A DNA stretch of 64,000 nucleotides, taken from contig NZ_MASU01000012.1 of NCBI RefSeq assembly GCF_003202235.1, positions 62,001 through 126,000 on the forward strand, given 5' to 3'. Position 1 is the stretch's first letter, and each line of letters begins with the position of its first letter. Shown here in pieces: positions 12,493 through 21,402 of the stretch. The notes under the pieces are model-generated. The model was given only the letters and a program-made list of their open reading frames with translations, made no database searches and was not told where the DNA came from. The translations under genes and the position numbers were made by a program. This DNA is from Prauserella flavalba. Lineage in GTDB: Bacteria; Actinomycetota; Actinomycetes; Mycobacteriales; Pseudonocardiaceae.

Positions 12493-12531
12493 ATCGAACC
12501 GACAGGCCGACGTTGGCGAAAGGGTGGTCGG

Positions 12532-12891
12532 ATGCGAGGTCTTGGGGAACTGGAAGCCAGGGTCATGGACGTGCTGTGGTCCGCGACACGCCCGTTACGT
12601 GTGCGTGACGTGCTGGAACGGCTCGACACCACACGGCCACTCGCCTACACGACCGTCATGACCGTGCTGGACAAGCTGCACGGGAAGGGCTACGCCCGGC
12701 GCGATCGGGCAGGACGCGCCTACGAGTACACGGCAGCCGAGTCGCGCGAAGAGGTCGGCGCGAAGCTGCTGCGGGAAGTGCTGCAGACCAGCGGCGACTC
12801 CGAACGCATCCTACTGCACTTTGCCCGATCGATGACCCCCGAGGAGTCGGACATTCTGCGGCGCGCACTGCGATCGAAGGGGCAGCGGTGA
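12532..12891 (+). CDS. BlaI/MecI/CopY-family repressor
   Basis: A 119-residue winged-helix protein with the family opening GELEARVMDVLWSATRPLRVRDVLE. The recognition region is LAYTTVMTVLDKLHGKGYARRDRAGRA and the C-terminus is a dimerisation segment. Family members repress beta-lactamase or copper genes until a partner membrane peptidase triggers their cleavage. Here a M56 peptidase follows with an ATGA overlap. No beta-lactamase is present. The two BlaI-type palindromes in the window flank redox and lipoprotein genes, so these are the likely targets. Confidence 0.85.
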   Translation: MRGLGELEARVMDVLWSATRPLRVRDVLERLDTTRPLAYTTVMTVLDKLHGKGYARRDRAGRAYEYTAAESREEVGAKLLREVLQTSGDSERILLHFARSMTPEESDILRRALRSKGQR

Positions 12892-13853
12892 CGATCGCAC
12901 TAGGCCTGCTGGCGGCGGCTGTCGTGATGGGCGTGGCCGCGCCGAGCTACCTGCGTACCGCCGCGACGCCGAGCCTACGTCCGGGGCTCGCGCTCGCCGG
13001 CTGGGTCAGCTCAACCGCGATGATGCTGGTTGCTGCACTCGGGGCGGCTGTGTTGCTGGTGCTGCCTCGCTCTGTGGGCGTCGACGGGCTGATCGGCATG
13101 GCCAACAGTTGCGTGAACATCATCCGTGGCGGCGAGATCGTGGCCGAGCACATCGTGCGGCTCGGTCTCGCCGGTGTCATTATCGGGCTGGCCGCCCGGT
13201 CGGCCGTCATTGCCGTCCGCCGGGTGCGGCAGCACCGGTGCTGGCGGCGCGCACACCTCACGTTGCTGCGGTCCGTGTGCCAGGGCGAGCGGTCCGTCCT
13301 CTGGATTGAGGAGGCGAAACCGGTGGCCTACAGCGTGGCTGGGCGGCGCCACGGCACCATCGTGGCCACCACTGGCGTGCGACGGCTGGGAGCCCTTCGG
13401 TGCGAGGCGGTGCTCGCGCACGAACGAGCCCACCTGCGTGGCAGACACCACCTGCTGATACTGGCCGCCGACATCCTCTCGGCCGCTTTGCCATTCGTTC
13501 CGCTCGCTCGGCGGGCGCCAGGAGCCATCCGGATCCTGGCCGAACTGGCTGCCGACGCCTCGGCCGCACGAAGCCACGGGCCCGGCCCGCTACGTTCGGC
13601 GCTACTGGCCATGAGCCAGGGTGGCACCCCAGCGCCGACGCCGCTCGGTCCCCACAGCGGCGCACTGGAGATGTCCCGCGAGTCCGTCGAGGCGCGACTG
13701 CTGTGGCTGTCCACGGAGCGGGCAGGGCTGCGGAGGCTTCCCGTACAGCTTGACTACGTCGCGGGAGCCGCGCTGACCGCCATACCGACAGTGGCCTCCC
13801 TCGCCGTGGTCGCCACACTGGTGGCGCTCTACTGCCTCGGCGTCACGGGATAA
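12888..13853 (+). CDS. M56 (BlaR1-like) membrane metallopeptidase
   Basis: A 321-residue integral membrane peptidase. Predicted helices lie at the N-terminus, at about 40-60, about 90-110, and at the C-terminus (GAALTAIPTVASLAVVATLVALYCL). The zinc motif HERAH is at residues 178-182 in VLAHERAHLRGRHH. BlaR1 has an extra C-terminal sensor domain, which is absent here, so the signal must come through another protein or through the membrane part. The start overlaps the blaI stop. Its presumed job is to inactivate the neighbouring BlaI on an envelope signal. Confidence 0.83.
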   Translation: MTIALGLLAAAVVMGVAAPSYLRTAATPSLRPGLALAGWVSSTAMMLVAALGAAVLLVLPRSVGVDGLIGMANSCVNIIRGGEIVAEHIVRLGLAGVIIGLAARSAVIAVRRVRQHRCWRRAHLTLLRSVCQGERSVLWIEEAKPVAYSVAGRRHGTIVATTGVRRLGALRCEAVLAHERAHLRGRHHLLILAADILSAALPFVPLARRAPGAIRILAELAADASAARSHGPGPLRSALLAMSQGGTPAPTPLGPHSGALEMSRESVEARLLWLSTERAGLRRLPVQLDYVAGAALTAIPTVASLAVVATLVALYCLGVTG

Positions 13854-13918
13854 GAGCAGCCACCTGCCGACGCAGAGAGTGACACCCCGGTGGTACCGCG
13901 GAACACAGCCTGTCTTCG

Positions 13919-14401
13919 TCAGGCTGATGTCTTGGATCCTGGCGCGGGACACGTGTTATCCGCGCAGTGGCGACGCCGCCAGCGTTGGGTAACGGCGAAA
14001 CCGAGCAGGCCCAGCGAGATCAGCGCCAGGAACGGTTGGACCGGCTGCCAGATACTCAACGCGCCGGATGTACCGAGCGCGATGAGCACCAGCTTGTTGC
14101 ACACCGGGCACCCCACCGCGAACACCGACAGCAACACTCCGCCGAGCGGGGTGCGGCGGGCGCGGTCGGAGGATGTCGGCCCCTGGATGGCGAACCACGC
14201 CCCGGTGAGCGCGACGGTGGCCACCAGCACCGGGTACTCCCACCAGCGGACCGGGATTTCCCGGGAGAACAGCGGCGTGTCGATGATGTCGGTGGGCACC
14301 CCGACTACCAGCAGGGCGAGACCGCTCATGACAGTGGCGCGCAGCAGCCTACCGCGGGTTCGTGGGGTGGACCGGTCTGTCGAACTCGTCGTGAACGCCA
14401 C
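13919..14401 (-). CDS. Four-helix membrane protein with CPVCNK motif
   Basis: GTG at 14401 with GGAAG upstream gives about 160 residues; longer starts would run through the operator. Four hydrophobic segments are visible (TVMSGLALLVVGVP, YPVLVATVALTGAWF, LGGVLLSVFAVGCPVCNKLVLIAL, PFLALISLGLLGFAV). The CxxC sits inside or beside the third helix, suggesting a thiol-redox role comparable to DsbB, VKOR or MauE-like proteins, though it does not match any of them clearly. It is divergent from dsbA and shares the palindrome at 14432. Function unproven. Confidence 0.6.
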   Translation of the reverse strand: MAFTTSSTDRSTPRTRGRLLRATVMSGLALLVVGVPTDIIDTPLFSREIPVRWWEYPVLVATVALTGAWFAIQGPTSSDRARRTPLGGVLLSVFAVGCPVCNKLVLIALGTSGALSIWQPVQPFLALISLGLLGFAVTQRWRRRHCADNTCPAPGSKTSA

Positions 14402-14431
14402 GAGGCACTTCCAGTTCCATTCGAAGCCATC

Positions 14432-14452
14432 GCTACTATGAGTCATAGTAGC
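14432..14452. promoter_or_regulatory. BlaI-type operator between divergent CPxC and DsbA genes
   Basis: Perfect 10-bp arms GCTACTATGA and TCATAGTAGC flank a single central G. The core matches the site at 11146. It lies 28-30 bp from both divergent starts, so one repressor could control both. Confidence 0.78.
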
Positions 14453-14479
14453 TGGAGTCCGGGATGGATTGGAGTGTCG

Positions 14480-15211
14480 ATGTCGAAAACCTCGGGGCGG
14501 GACACGTGGAAGCGCGATGCCGTGCTGGTCGTCGTGCTGGTCCTCGTCGCCGCAGGCCTGATCACGTACCTGCTCGCCAAGCCCCCCGGGCAGGACGCCG
14601 CGGCCCCACCCGGGCAGCCCCCGTCGCAAGAACAAGCCGCTGCCCAGGGCGAGAACCCATTGGCAAACCTCGCCCGCCGGGAGCAGGGTGACCCGCTAGC
14701 AATCGGCGACGTCGACGCTCCGGTGACCATGGTCATGTACTCCGACTACCGCTGCCCGTTCTGCGCCAAGTTCAGCCGCGACACTGAGCCGATCCTGGTG
14801 GAACGTTATGTCCGGGAAGGTGTCCTGCGCATCGAGTGGCGGGATCTGCCGATCTTCGGCACGCAGTCGATGGAGGCAGCCAGGGCCGGCCGCGCAGCGG
14901 CCGAGCAGGGCAGGTTCTGGGAGTTCAACCGCGCCGTTTTCGGGGACTCGCCACCGACCGGCCACCCCGACCTCACGCAGGAGAAGCTGCGTGGCTATGC
15001 CCGCGAGGTGGGGATGCCGGATATGGAGAAGTTCACCGCCGCGATGGACGACCAGCGCTTCGACGAGGCGATCCGGAACGATCTTACCGAAGGCGCCTCG
15101 ATTGGCGTGTCCAGCACCCCGACGTTTGTGATCAACGGAGAGCCCATCCTGGGTGCTCAACCACTGGAGACCTTTGTCAGCGCGATCGACCGCGCGGCGG
15201 CGCAGTCATGA
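14480..15211 (+). CDS. DsbA-family thiol-disulfide oxidoreductase, membrane-anchored
   Basis: A 243-residue protein. One N-terminal helix (residues 13-33, VLVVVLVLVAAGLITYLL) is followed by a Pro/Gln-rich linker and a thioredoxin-like DsbA domain. The active site is CPFC at 92-95 in YSDYRCPFCAKF, and the cis-Pro loop is SSTPTFVING. Such proteins form or isomerise disulfides outside the membrane in actinobacteria. The start at 14480 follows GGAG. The next gene, ccdA-like, overlaps by ATGA. It is likely under BlaI control through the palindrome just upstream. Confidence 0.87.
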   Translation: MSKTSGRDTWKRDAVLVVVLVLVAAGLITYLLAKPPGQDAAAPPGQPPSQEQAAAQGENPLANLARREQGDPLAIGDVDAPVTMVMYSDYRCPFCAKFSRDTEPILVERYVREGVLRIEWRDLPIFGTQSMEAARAGRAAAEQGRFWEFNRAVFGDSPPTGHPDLTQEKLRGYAREVGMPDMEKFTAAMDDQRFDEAIRNDLTEGASIGVSSTPTFVINGEPILGAQPLETFVSAIDRAAAQS

Positions 15212-16071
15212 TCGAGATCGGATTACTGGGCGCCTTCCTTGGCGGGCTGTTGACGCTGGTCAGCCCGTGCTCGGCGCTGTTGCTGCCGTCGTTCTTCGCC
15301 TACGCTTTCGACCGCGTCGGTGCGCTCGCGCGCCGCACCGCAGCCTTCTACGCGGGGCTGCTGATCGTGCTCGTGCCGCTGGGTGCGGGAGTAGCCGTGG
15401 TCGGAGCCGTGCTGACGCAGTACCGCGGTGTCACCACCACGGTTGGCGGTGTCGTATTGATCCTGTTCGGCATCGCTATGATCGTGGGCAGGGGCTTCGG
15501 CATCAGCACAGCCCAACGTGCCGCCGCGAGAATCAAGATCGCTTCGGGGGCGTCGGTCTTCGCGCTGGGCACCGTCTACGCTCTCGCTGGGTTCTGCTCG
15601 GGGCCACTCCTGGGCAGCGTTCTGACCGTATCGGCAGCAGGCGGCGACCCAGCCTACGGCGGCGTGCTGATGGCCCTCTACGCGCTGGGCATGGCCGCTC
15701 CGCTGTTCGTGCTGGCACTGTTCTGGGATCGCCTCAACCTGGGGCGCAAAACCTGGTTGCGAGGTCGCAAAATCACCATGGGGCCGCTGCGCACCCACAC
15801 CACCAGCCTGATCTCCGGACTGTTGTTCATCGCCATTGGTGCGCTCTTCCTGTTCACCGAAGGCACAGCAAATCTCGGCGGATTTACTAGCGTCGATACC
15901 CAGTTCACGCTGCAGGCCTGGCTGCAGGACCTCACCTCGAACGTCTCCAACGCAGCCCTACTCCTGGCGCTCGTCGCCGGGGCCCTGGCGGTGCTCGTCG
16001 TGCGCCTCGCCCGCGCCCGGCACCAGCGCCACAAGCAGCCCAGGCATCCCGACGACAGCGGCGTCCAGTGA
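15208..16071 (+). CDS. CcdA/DsbD-family transmembrane electron-transfer protein
   Basis: A 287-residue membrane protein of the CcdA/DsbD-beta type, which passes electrons from cytoplasmic thioredoxin across the membrane. Two conserved cysteines sit in the repeated motif: Cys21 in LVSPCSALLLPSF and the second in ALAGFCSGPLLGS. Six to eight helices are visible. CcdA-like proteins usually keep an extracytoplasmic thiol protein reduced, so pairing with the membrane-anchored DsbA suggests a reductive or isomerase branch. The start overlaps the dsbA stop by ATGA. Confidence 0.85.
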   Translation: MIEIGLLGAFLGGLLTLVSPCSALLLPSFFAYAFDRVGALARRTAAFYAGLLIVLVPLGAGVAVVGAVLTQYRGVTTTVGGVVLILFGIAMIVGRGFGISTAQRAAARIKIASGASVFALGTVYALAGFCSGPLLGSVLTVSAAGGDPAYGGVLMALYALGMAAPLFVLALFWDRLNLGRKTWLRGRKITMGPLRTHTTSLISGLLFIAIGALFLFTEGTANLGGFTSVDTQFTLQAWLQDLTSNVSNAALLLALVAGALAVLVVRLARARHQRHKQPRHPDDSGVQ

Positions 16072-16305
16072 GACGCTCTCGGGTTGGCCTGCCAACCGCC
16101 TTCTCGCATGAATGGAGGGAACCGCGCAGCTCTTGCTGGATCAGCTTTCTGATCAACTTCAGGCGCACTTTCGGCCCGGGAGCCGGGACACCAGCCAGTC
16201 TTACCCGTCCGGAGAGAAGGCCACATTCCCTGCGTCCAGGCCGAGCACCTGTCAGGAAGCGACAAGCGCGCCGACAGCGATGCAGCGTCTGTAGCCAGCC
16301 GGGTC

Positions 16306-16640
16306 TCAAGCGCCCGCCTCGCCGTCCAGTCCGTGCGCGGCGCGAAATGCCCGCTCCGTGTCGTCCTGCAACTGCAGGTCGCAGGCTGTCAAGCGCTGTT
16401 CGGCCTCTGCCACCGCAGGTGCGCCGAACAGGTCGCGGATCTCCAGGCCGCGGTGCCAGCGGCACAGCCGCTCCAGACTCTGCTCCTCTTTTTCCAGTTT
16501 GGCAACGGAAAACCTGTCTTGCCGATCTCGGTATCGAACTTGCCCCAGTCGGCGAGAAACTCGGTCCATTCCTCTTGGCGGCGTCGTCCAGCCCCGTGGC
16601 CACAGCTCAAGCGCTCCGATCGGGCGCAGATCTCGCTAGA
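16306..16640 (-). pseudogene. ChrB-like chromate-resistance regulator remnant
   Basis: Two adjacent frames on the minus strand join to give EEWTEFLADWGKFDTEIGK and then DRFSVAKLEKEEQSLERL, RWHRGLEIRDLFGAP and AEAEQRLTACDLQL. The pattern EFL-D..-F--EI followed by F---LE-E-E-L--L-RW---I--RD-FGAP is that of the ChrB N-terminal region. The 5' portion is missing and a frameshift lies near 16525. No chromate transporter is nearby. It is a decayed piece. Confidence 0.55.
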
Positions 16641-17541
16641 TTGCCACACGGTGACTGGAGGCTTCCGCTGGCACCCGAGCCACCAGAACGATCCACCTCA
16701 GTCGAAAAGACGCATATGCCATCACAATCAATGTGGCAGGCGTTACATTTCACTCTTAGCACGTCATTGCTTGCCGAACAGTCGGTTGCTGCTTTTCCCA
16801 GACCGGCCGAGCACACGATCCGGCTGTCAATACGGCCTCCGTACCGCTCGGACCGGAGATTCAGCCTAGTTCTGGGATGGGAACACCCATTGCCGCAACA
16901 CGATGAAGCGTGCGGCTCCGGCAAATGCACTGGCCGCGACGACCACCAGTGCTTCGGTAAGCAGACTGTAGGTACCTGTGACGGCGTCCAGTATGGCGAG
17001 TGCCGCGGAGCCATGCAGTATGTAGAACACTGCGGAAACCAGCGTTTGCACGTGTCGACGCAGTTTTCTGTCGGGCGCTCCAGCGAAGGTGACCCGGCGG
17101 TGAAACTCGGTGTTGGCTACGGTGCTCAATCCAGTTGCGAGCACATTGCTGCACGACGCATCGCACGGCGTGCGAAGAACGATGAATAGTAATCCCTGCA
17201 CAAGAGTGGCTGCCGCACCGGCGGAGAGGTACCAGCCAGCCTGCCGGAGAAAGTCTACACGTGCCATCCGCTACCTGCCATTGGAACTAATTTCGGCTGC
17301 GCTGGAGGCCCAAAGCCCCAGCTTCCACAACCGGCCGACCGGCTCACAGGGACGACACTTGTCAGGCCAACAGCGATCCATTCAATTCTCCGCAGTCGAA
17401 AAGCCCTCCAAACACGCGTCCTACCGCGTTTCGTCCGCCAAGTGCTGCCGAACCGTCGGAGATTACCGAAATCCATCGTCGGCTCTCATTTTTAAAGATC
17501 GACTCCGATCACGGCACTATCACAACATTCTCGAGGGGGGC
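16641..17541. other. Lower-GC stretch around the GtrA gene
   Basis: Base composition is visibly more AT-rich than the flanks (runs such as ATTTTTAAAGATC near 17490). Outside the GtrA gene, 16641-16865 and 17268-17541 hold no gene I can support. The composition suggests a separate origin. Confidence 0.4.
16866..17267 (-). CDS. GtrA-like membrane protein
   Basis: A 133-residue protein with four helices: LSAGAAATLVQGLLFIVL, ASCSNVLATGLSTVANTEFHRR, LVSAVFYILHGSAALAILDAV and LVVVAASAFAGAARFIVLRQWVF. The motif N(T)EFHRRVTF matches GtrA, a flippase-like family for polyprenyl-linked sugars. The C-terminal F-VLR-WVF is typical. No glycosyltransferase is adjacent, so the role here is unknown. Confidence 0.75.
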   Translation of the reverse strand: MARVDFLRQAGWYLSAGAAATLVQGLLFIVLRTPCDASCSNVLATGLSTVANTEFHRRVTFAGAPDRKLRRHVQTLVSAVFYILHGSAALAILDAVTGTYSLLTEALVVVAASAFAGAARFIVLRQWVFPSQN

Positions 17542-17808
17542 TCACCACTTACATGACCCTTTTACGCCGAGACAGCGGAGGATCAACGAGGCTGGGCAAA
17601 ACCCGGTTGAGGAAAACAACAATTGGTTGACCCCAACCATTGCGATAATGACCAGAAACCATTCACTGACGATGACGGCAAGAAGCAGGCCGGTCAGGTT
17701 CAAGGTTCCCGCCAGTGCGAAGAGAACCCGTTCGAGCTGCCACTTTGACGACGTCGCCCGGGCATCCGGGGAAGTTGCCCCGTGAACCTCGTGGGAGGAG
17801 TCGGACAA
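17542..17808 (-). CDS. DUF2892 (YgaP-type) membrane protein
   Basis: An 88-residue protein with two helices, VLFALAGTLNLTGLLLAVIV and WFLVIIAMVGVNQLLFSSTG, followed by FCPASLILRCLGVK. This pattern is the DUF2892 domain found as the membrane anchor of YgaP rhodaneses and in sulfide-detoxification loci. The TTG start at 17808 follows AAGGAG. It probably belongs functionally to the persulfide genes, though it has no operator of its own that I can see. Confidence 0.72.
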   Translation of the reverse strand: MSDSSHEVHGATSPDARATSSKWQLERVLFALAGTLNLTGLLLAVIVSEWFLVIIAMVGVNQLLFSSTGFCPASLILRCLGVKGSCKW

Positions 17809-17916
17809 TCTAGTCTCCTTCGTCGCATGGAGATCGCACGTCGTGTGCGATCTCCGCCTTCAGCGGTTTTTGGCGTCGGGCATGGCCAGTGAGGACGGCT
17901 GCCCGAGACTCGCGCA

Positions 17917-17948
17917 CGGGAGTACGGGAGTACGGGAGTACGGGAGTA
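17917..17948 (+). repeat. Four tandem copies of an 8-bp unit
   Basis: CGGGAGTA is repeated four times without change. It lies between the Ni/Co permease end and the DUF2892 gene, outside coding sequence. Copy number may vary between strains. Confidence 0.85.
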
Positions 17949-18012
17949 TCGCGGGCGGCGGCTGCCGACGCAGTTGCGGAGAATGTCTGTGTAGGTCGCG
18001 CATTGCCGGTTC

Positions 18013-19077
18013 CTAGTCGGAGTCGTAGAGGCGCCAGAGCAGCAGTGCGAGGACGAAGACAAGGACGAACAGTCCAACGATGCCGAATCCGACATAGTCG
18101 AGGTCGAACGCTGCCAGTGCGGCGACTGGCCCAGAGCCAAAGTGCAAGGTTTGGGCGAGCAGTGACGCCAGTTGCACCGTGCCAATGAGAAACGCGCCGC
18201 CGACGGACAGCGCCGTGACCATGATGTTGTAGAACACCCGGCGAAATGGCTTGATGAGCGCCCACTCGTAGGCGACGTTCATGAGAACACCCTCGGCTGT
18301 GTCGAACATGGTCATACCTGCCGTGAAGAGCGCCGGTAGTACCAGGATGGCGTACCACGGTAGGGATACGGCGGCCCCGCCGGCGAGCACGAGCAGACCG
18401 ATCTCGGTGGCGGTGTCGAACCCGAGGCCGAAGAGCAGGCCTACTGGATAGATGTGCCACGGTTTGCGAACTGTCTTGATGATGCCTTTGATGAGGCGAT
18501 TGAGGAACCCGCGGTTGTCGAGTTGTTGATCAAGATCCGCTGCGCCGGCCGCCTGGCGGCGCATCCGTCGGTACACCCTGAGAATCCCGACCAGCGTGAC
18601 AAGGTTCGTGATGGCGATGGCGTAGAGGAAGACACCGGACACCGCCGAGCCGAGGACGCTGGTCGTGTGACGCAGGGTGGATGTCTGGTCGCCGACTGCG
18701 CCGCTCAGCCCTCGCACCCCTATAGCCAGCGCTGTCGAAAGCGCGAACACGATGGTGGAGTGGCCGAGGGAGAACCAGAAACCCACTGACAGCGGACGTT
18801 GTCCCTGGGACAGGAGGGCGCGGGTGGTGTTGTCGATGGCGGCGATGTGGTCCGCGTCGAAGGCGTGGCGGGCGCCGAGTGCAAACGCGGTGACACCGAG
18901 CCCGAAACCGAACACGGTTGAGCCGTTCAGGGCATGGTGCTGCGGTACGACAACGAAAGTCAGCATCCCCCAGCCGAGTGCGTTGAGAGCCACGATGAAG
19001 CCGGCCACGCCACCGATCGAGCGCCACGCCCGCGGCACCGGGGCCGGTCCCGCCCGGGCTACTGTGGGCTTGGTCAT
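18013..19077 (-). CDS. HoxN/NixA-family nickel/cobalt permease
   Basis: A 354-residue NiCoT transporter. The signature HAFDADHI is at residues 71-78, with further family motifs FSLGHSTIVF and LFGLGFDTATEIGLL. About eight membrane helices are visible and the C-terminus is intact. These proteins import Ni(II) or Co(II) with high affinity. It is followed downstream by the short tandem repeat and preceded by the MMPL transporter on the same strand. No metal-enzyme gene is nearby to show which metal is used. Confidence 0.88.
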   Translation of the reverse strand: MTKPTVARAGPAPVPRAWRSIGGVAGFIVALNALGWGMLTFVVVPQHHALNGSTVFGFGLGVTAFALGARHAFDADHIAAIDNTTRALLSQGQRPLSVGFWFSLGHSTIVFALSTALAIGVRGLSGAVGDQTSTLRHTTSVLGSAVSGVFLYAIAITNLVTLVGILRVYRRMRRQAAGAADLDQQLDNRGFLNRLIKGIIKTVRKPWHIYPVGLLFGLGFDTATEIGLLVLAGGAAVSLPWYAILVLPALFTAGMTMFDTAEGVLMNVAYEWALIKPFRRVFYNIMVTALSVGGAFLIGTVQLASLLAQTLHFGSGPVAALAAFDLDYVGFGIVGLFVLVFVLALLLWRLYDSD

Positions 19078-19239
19078 GGCTTGGTCGCCTCCATTGCATG
19101 GTCCACGACAGGGTCGGCAGGAACAACGCTGGCGCCGGGAGTGGTTCGGTTCATCTCGTCGCCCTGATCACCCGCCTGTGCGGTCCGGGGCCGAGGGGTG
19201 GTCGAGACGCCGGTGCCCCGCGGCCACCCCTCGGGCGGG

Positions 19240-21402
19240 TCAGTGGGAGAAGCGGATGGTGGGCAGCATCTTGCGCAGCCAGCGGGGTGACCACCAGGCT
19301 CCGTGCCCAGTGAGCCGGAGCAGTACGGGCAGCAGCACGAGCCGGATGAGTGCGGCGTCGAGCAGGACCGCGATGCCGAGGATGATGCCCATCTCCTTGG
19401 GGGGCAGCGGGTTGGCGAGGGCGAAGGTGAAGAACACGGCGACCATGACGGCTGCGGCCGCAAAGATGACGCGTCCGCAGTGGGCCAGGCCGTCGACCTT
19501 GGCTCGCCGGGGTTCGCCGGTGAGCTCGTAGTGTTCCTTGGCAGTGGCGAGGAGGAACACGGTGTAGTCCATGGCGATAGCGAAGATCATCGCGAAGAAG
19601 AACACCGGCCCCCAGCCGTCGAGGAACCCTTGGGGGGTGAAGCCGAGCAGCCCGGAGAGGTGGCCGTCCTGGAAGATCAGTTTCGCCACGCCGAACGCGG
19701 CTCCGGTTGAGAGCAGGCTGACGATGGTGCCCAGCAGCGCGATGACGGGGGCTTGCAGAGCGACCAGGAGCAGGACGAACCCGAGCGCCAGGATCACACC
19801 GACGACCAGCGGCAGATAGTCGTTCAGGGCGTCTTGCAGGTCCAGGTTCTCCGCCGGCGCGCCGCCGACGAGCGCACCGCTGGGCAGGGTGTCGCGCAGC
19901 CGGTCGAGGGTATCGGCCAGCTGCGGCGAGGACGGGTCGACGGTGGGCATGGCCTGCAGCAGGGCGTAGTCGGAGCCGTCGGAAGTGGGCTGCGGTGGGG
20001 TGACCATCGCGATCCCGTCGGTGCCCTTGGCCTGGGCGGCGGTGGCCTGAGCGTCAGCGGCGGGGGTGACGATCTGCAGCATGCCGGGAGCGCCCTCGCC
20101 GAAACCGTCCTGAACGGCCTCATAGCCTTGCCGGACCGGGGCATCCTCCGGAACAACCTGGATGGAGGGCATCGCGACCTTGAGCCCGAACACCGGCAGG
20201 GACAGGGCCACCAGCACCAGCACCGCGCCGATGGCGAACGGCCATGGCTTGCGGCTCAGCAACTCGCCCCATCGTGTGAACCGTGGCGAGCAGGCCTCGG
20301 CGCGCTTGGCCCAGGGCAGGGCGAGCGCGTTGACCCGAGCGCCGAGCTTGCCCAGCACGGCCGGGAGCAGGGTGAGGGTGGCGGCGAGCACGAAGACGAC
20401 GGCGAGCATGATGCCCACCGCCATGGTCCGCACCGCCGGCGCGGGCACGAGCAGCACGGCGGAGAGGCTGACCAGCACGGTGATGCCGGACAACAGGACC
20501 GCCTTACCGGCGGTGTCCATCGTTTCGGCCACCGCGGCGCGCGGATCGCCCAGCTTGCGCAGCGCGTCGCGGAAACGGACGACGAGGAAGAGCGCGTAGT
20601 CAATGCCCAGGGCGAGGGCGAACATCATCGCGAAGTTCATCGCCCACACCGAGATCGGGGTGACCTCGTTGAGCAGCACCAGCGCACCGGCGGAGGCACC
20701 GAGCCCGGCCAGGGTCAGCAGCAACGGGAGCCCCGCGGCCACGAGCGAGCCGAAGGCGAGCACCATGATCGCCAGGGTGACCGGCCACGACACCATTTCG
20801 GCCTGGATCATGGCGTCGTGGTTGGCCTTGTTGAAGTCGCTCCACAACGCGGATGCCCCGGTGGGATACACGTGCACCGTAGAGGTGGACAGCCCGGTCA
20901 GGTCGGCCTTGAGGTCGTCGACCGCGCGGACCATATCGTTGGTGTCGGCGTTGGCCCCGGCGAGCAGGATGCCGGTGCGACCGTCCGGGCTGATCGTCAT
21001 CCCCGGTTGTGGCGGCACGACCTGCCCGATCCGACTGTCCTGGGTGAGCACGTCGGTGGCCTGGTCGAGGACTCGTTGCACGGCCGGGTCGCTGATCGCA
21101 GTGTTGTCGGACTGCACGACGACCTGGATGGCCGAGGACGCGTTGCCGCCGAAGTGCTGCTGGGCGAGTTCGCGGACCTGCACGGACTCGGATCCGTTGG
21201 CCTGCCACCCGGCGCCGGCCAGCGACGTGAACACCGTCGGAGCGAACGAACCCAGCGCGCCGACGACCAGCACCCAGGCCGCGACCACCCACCACGCGCG
21301 GGCGGCCATGCGCGTCCCCAGCCTGCCCAGCGGGCCGCTTCGTTGGACAGAGCGTGTCGCGGTATCGGGCGGGTGGCTGTCGGTACGGGTTACGCCGGTC
21401 AT
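19240..21402 (-). CDS. MMPL/RND-family transporter
   Basis: A 720-residue transporter with the two-half MMPL layout: one helix, a large extracellular loop and five helices, then the same again. The conserved Asp-Tyr pairs for proton coupling are in ALGIDYALFLVVRFRD and AIAMDYTVFLLATAKE. Start ATG at 21402 has GGAGGAAA upstream. Members export lipids, siderophores or drugs in actinobacteria. The substrate here is unknown. It reads toward the Ni/Co permease, with a gap of about 160 bp. Confidence 0.88.
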   Translation of the reverse strand: MTGVTRTDSHPPDTATRSVQRSGPLGRLGTRMAARAWWVVAAWVLVVGALGSFAPTVFTSLAGAGWQANGSESVQVRELAQQHFGGNASSAIQVVVQSDNTAISDPAVQRVLDQATDVLTQDSRIGQVVPPQPGMTISPDGRTGILLAGANADTNDMVRAVDDLKADLTGLSTSTVHVYPTGASALWSDFNKANHDAMIQAEMVSWPVTLAIMVLAFGSLVAAGLPLLLTLAGLGASAGALVLLNEVTPISVWAMNFAMMFALALGIDYALFLVVRFRDALRKLGDPRAAVAETMDTAGKAVLLSGITVLVSLSAVLLVPAPAVRTMAVGIMLAVVFVLAATLTLLPAVLGKLGARVNALALPWAKRAEACSPRFTRWGELLSRKPWPFAIGAVLVLVALSLPVFGLKVAMPSIQVVPEDAPVRQGYEAVQDGFGEGAPGMLQIVTPAADAQATAAQAKGTDGIAMVTPPQPTSDGSDYALLQAMPTVDPSSPQLADTLDRLRDTLPSGALVGGAPAENLDLQDALNDYLPLVVGVILALGFVLLLVALQAPVIALLGTIVSLLSTGAAFGVAKLIFQDGHLSGLLGFTPQGFLDGWGPVFFFAMIFAIAMDYTVFLLATAKEHYELTGEPRRAKVDGLAHCGRVIFAAAAVMVAVFFTFALANPLPPKEMGIILGIAVLLDAALIRLVLLPVLLRLTGHGAWWSPRWLRKMLPTIRFSH

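Noticed and set aside
12888-13853. Treating the M56 protein as BlaR1 with beta-lactam sensing
   Set aside because: There is no penicillin-binding sensor domain after the membrane part and no beta-lactamase gene nearby.
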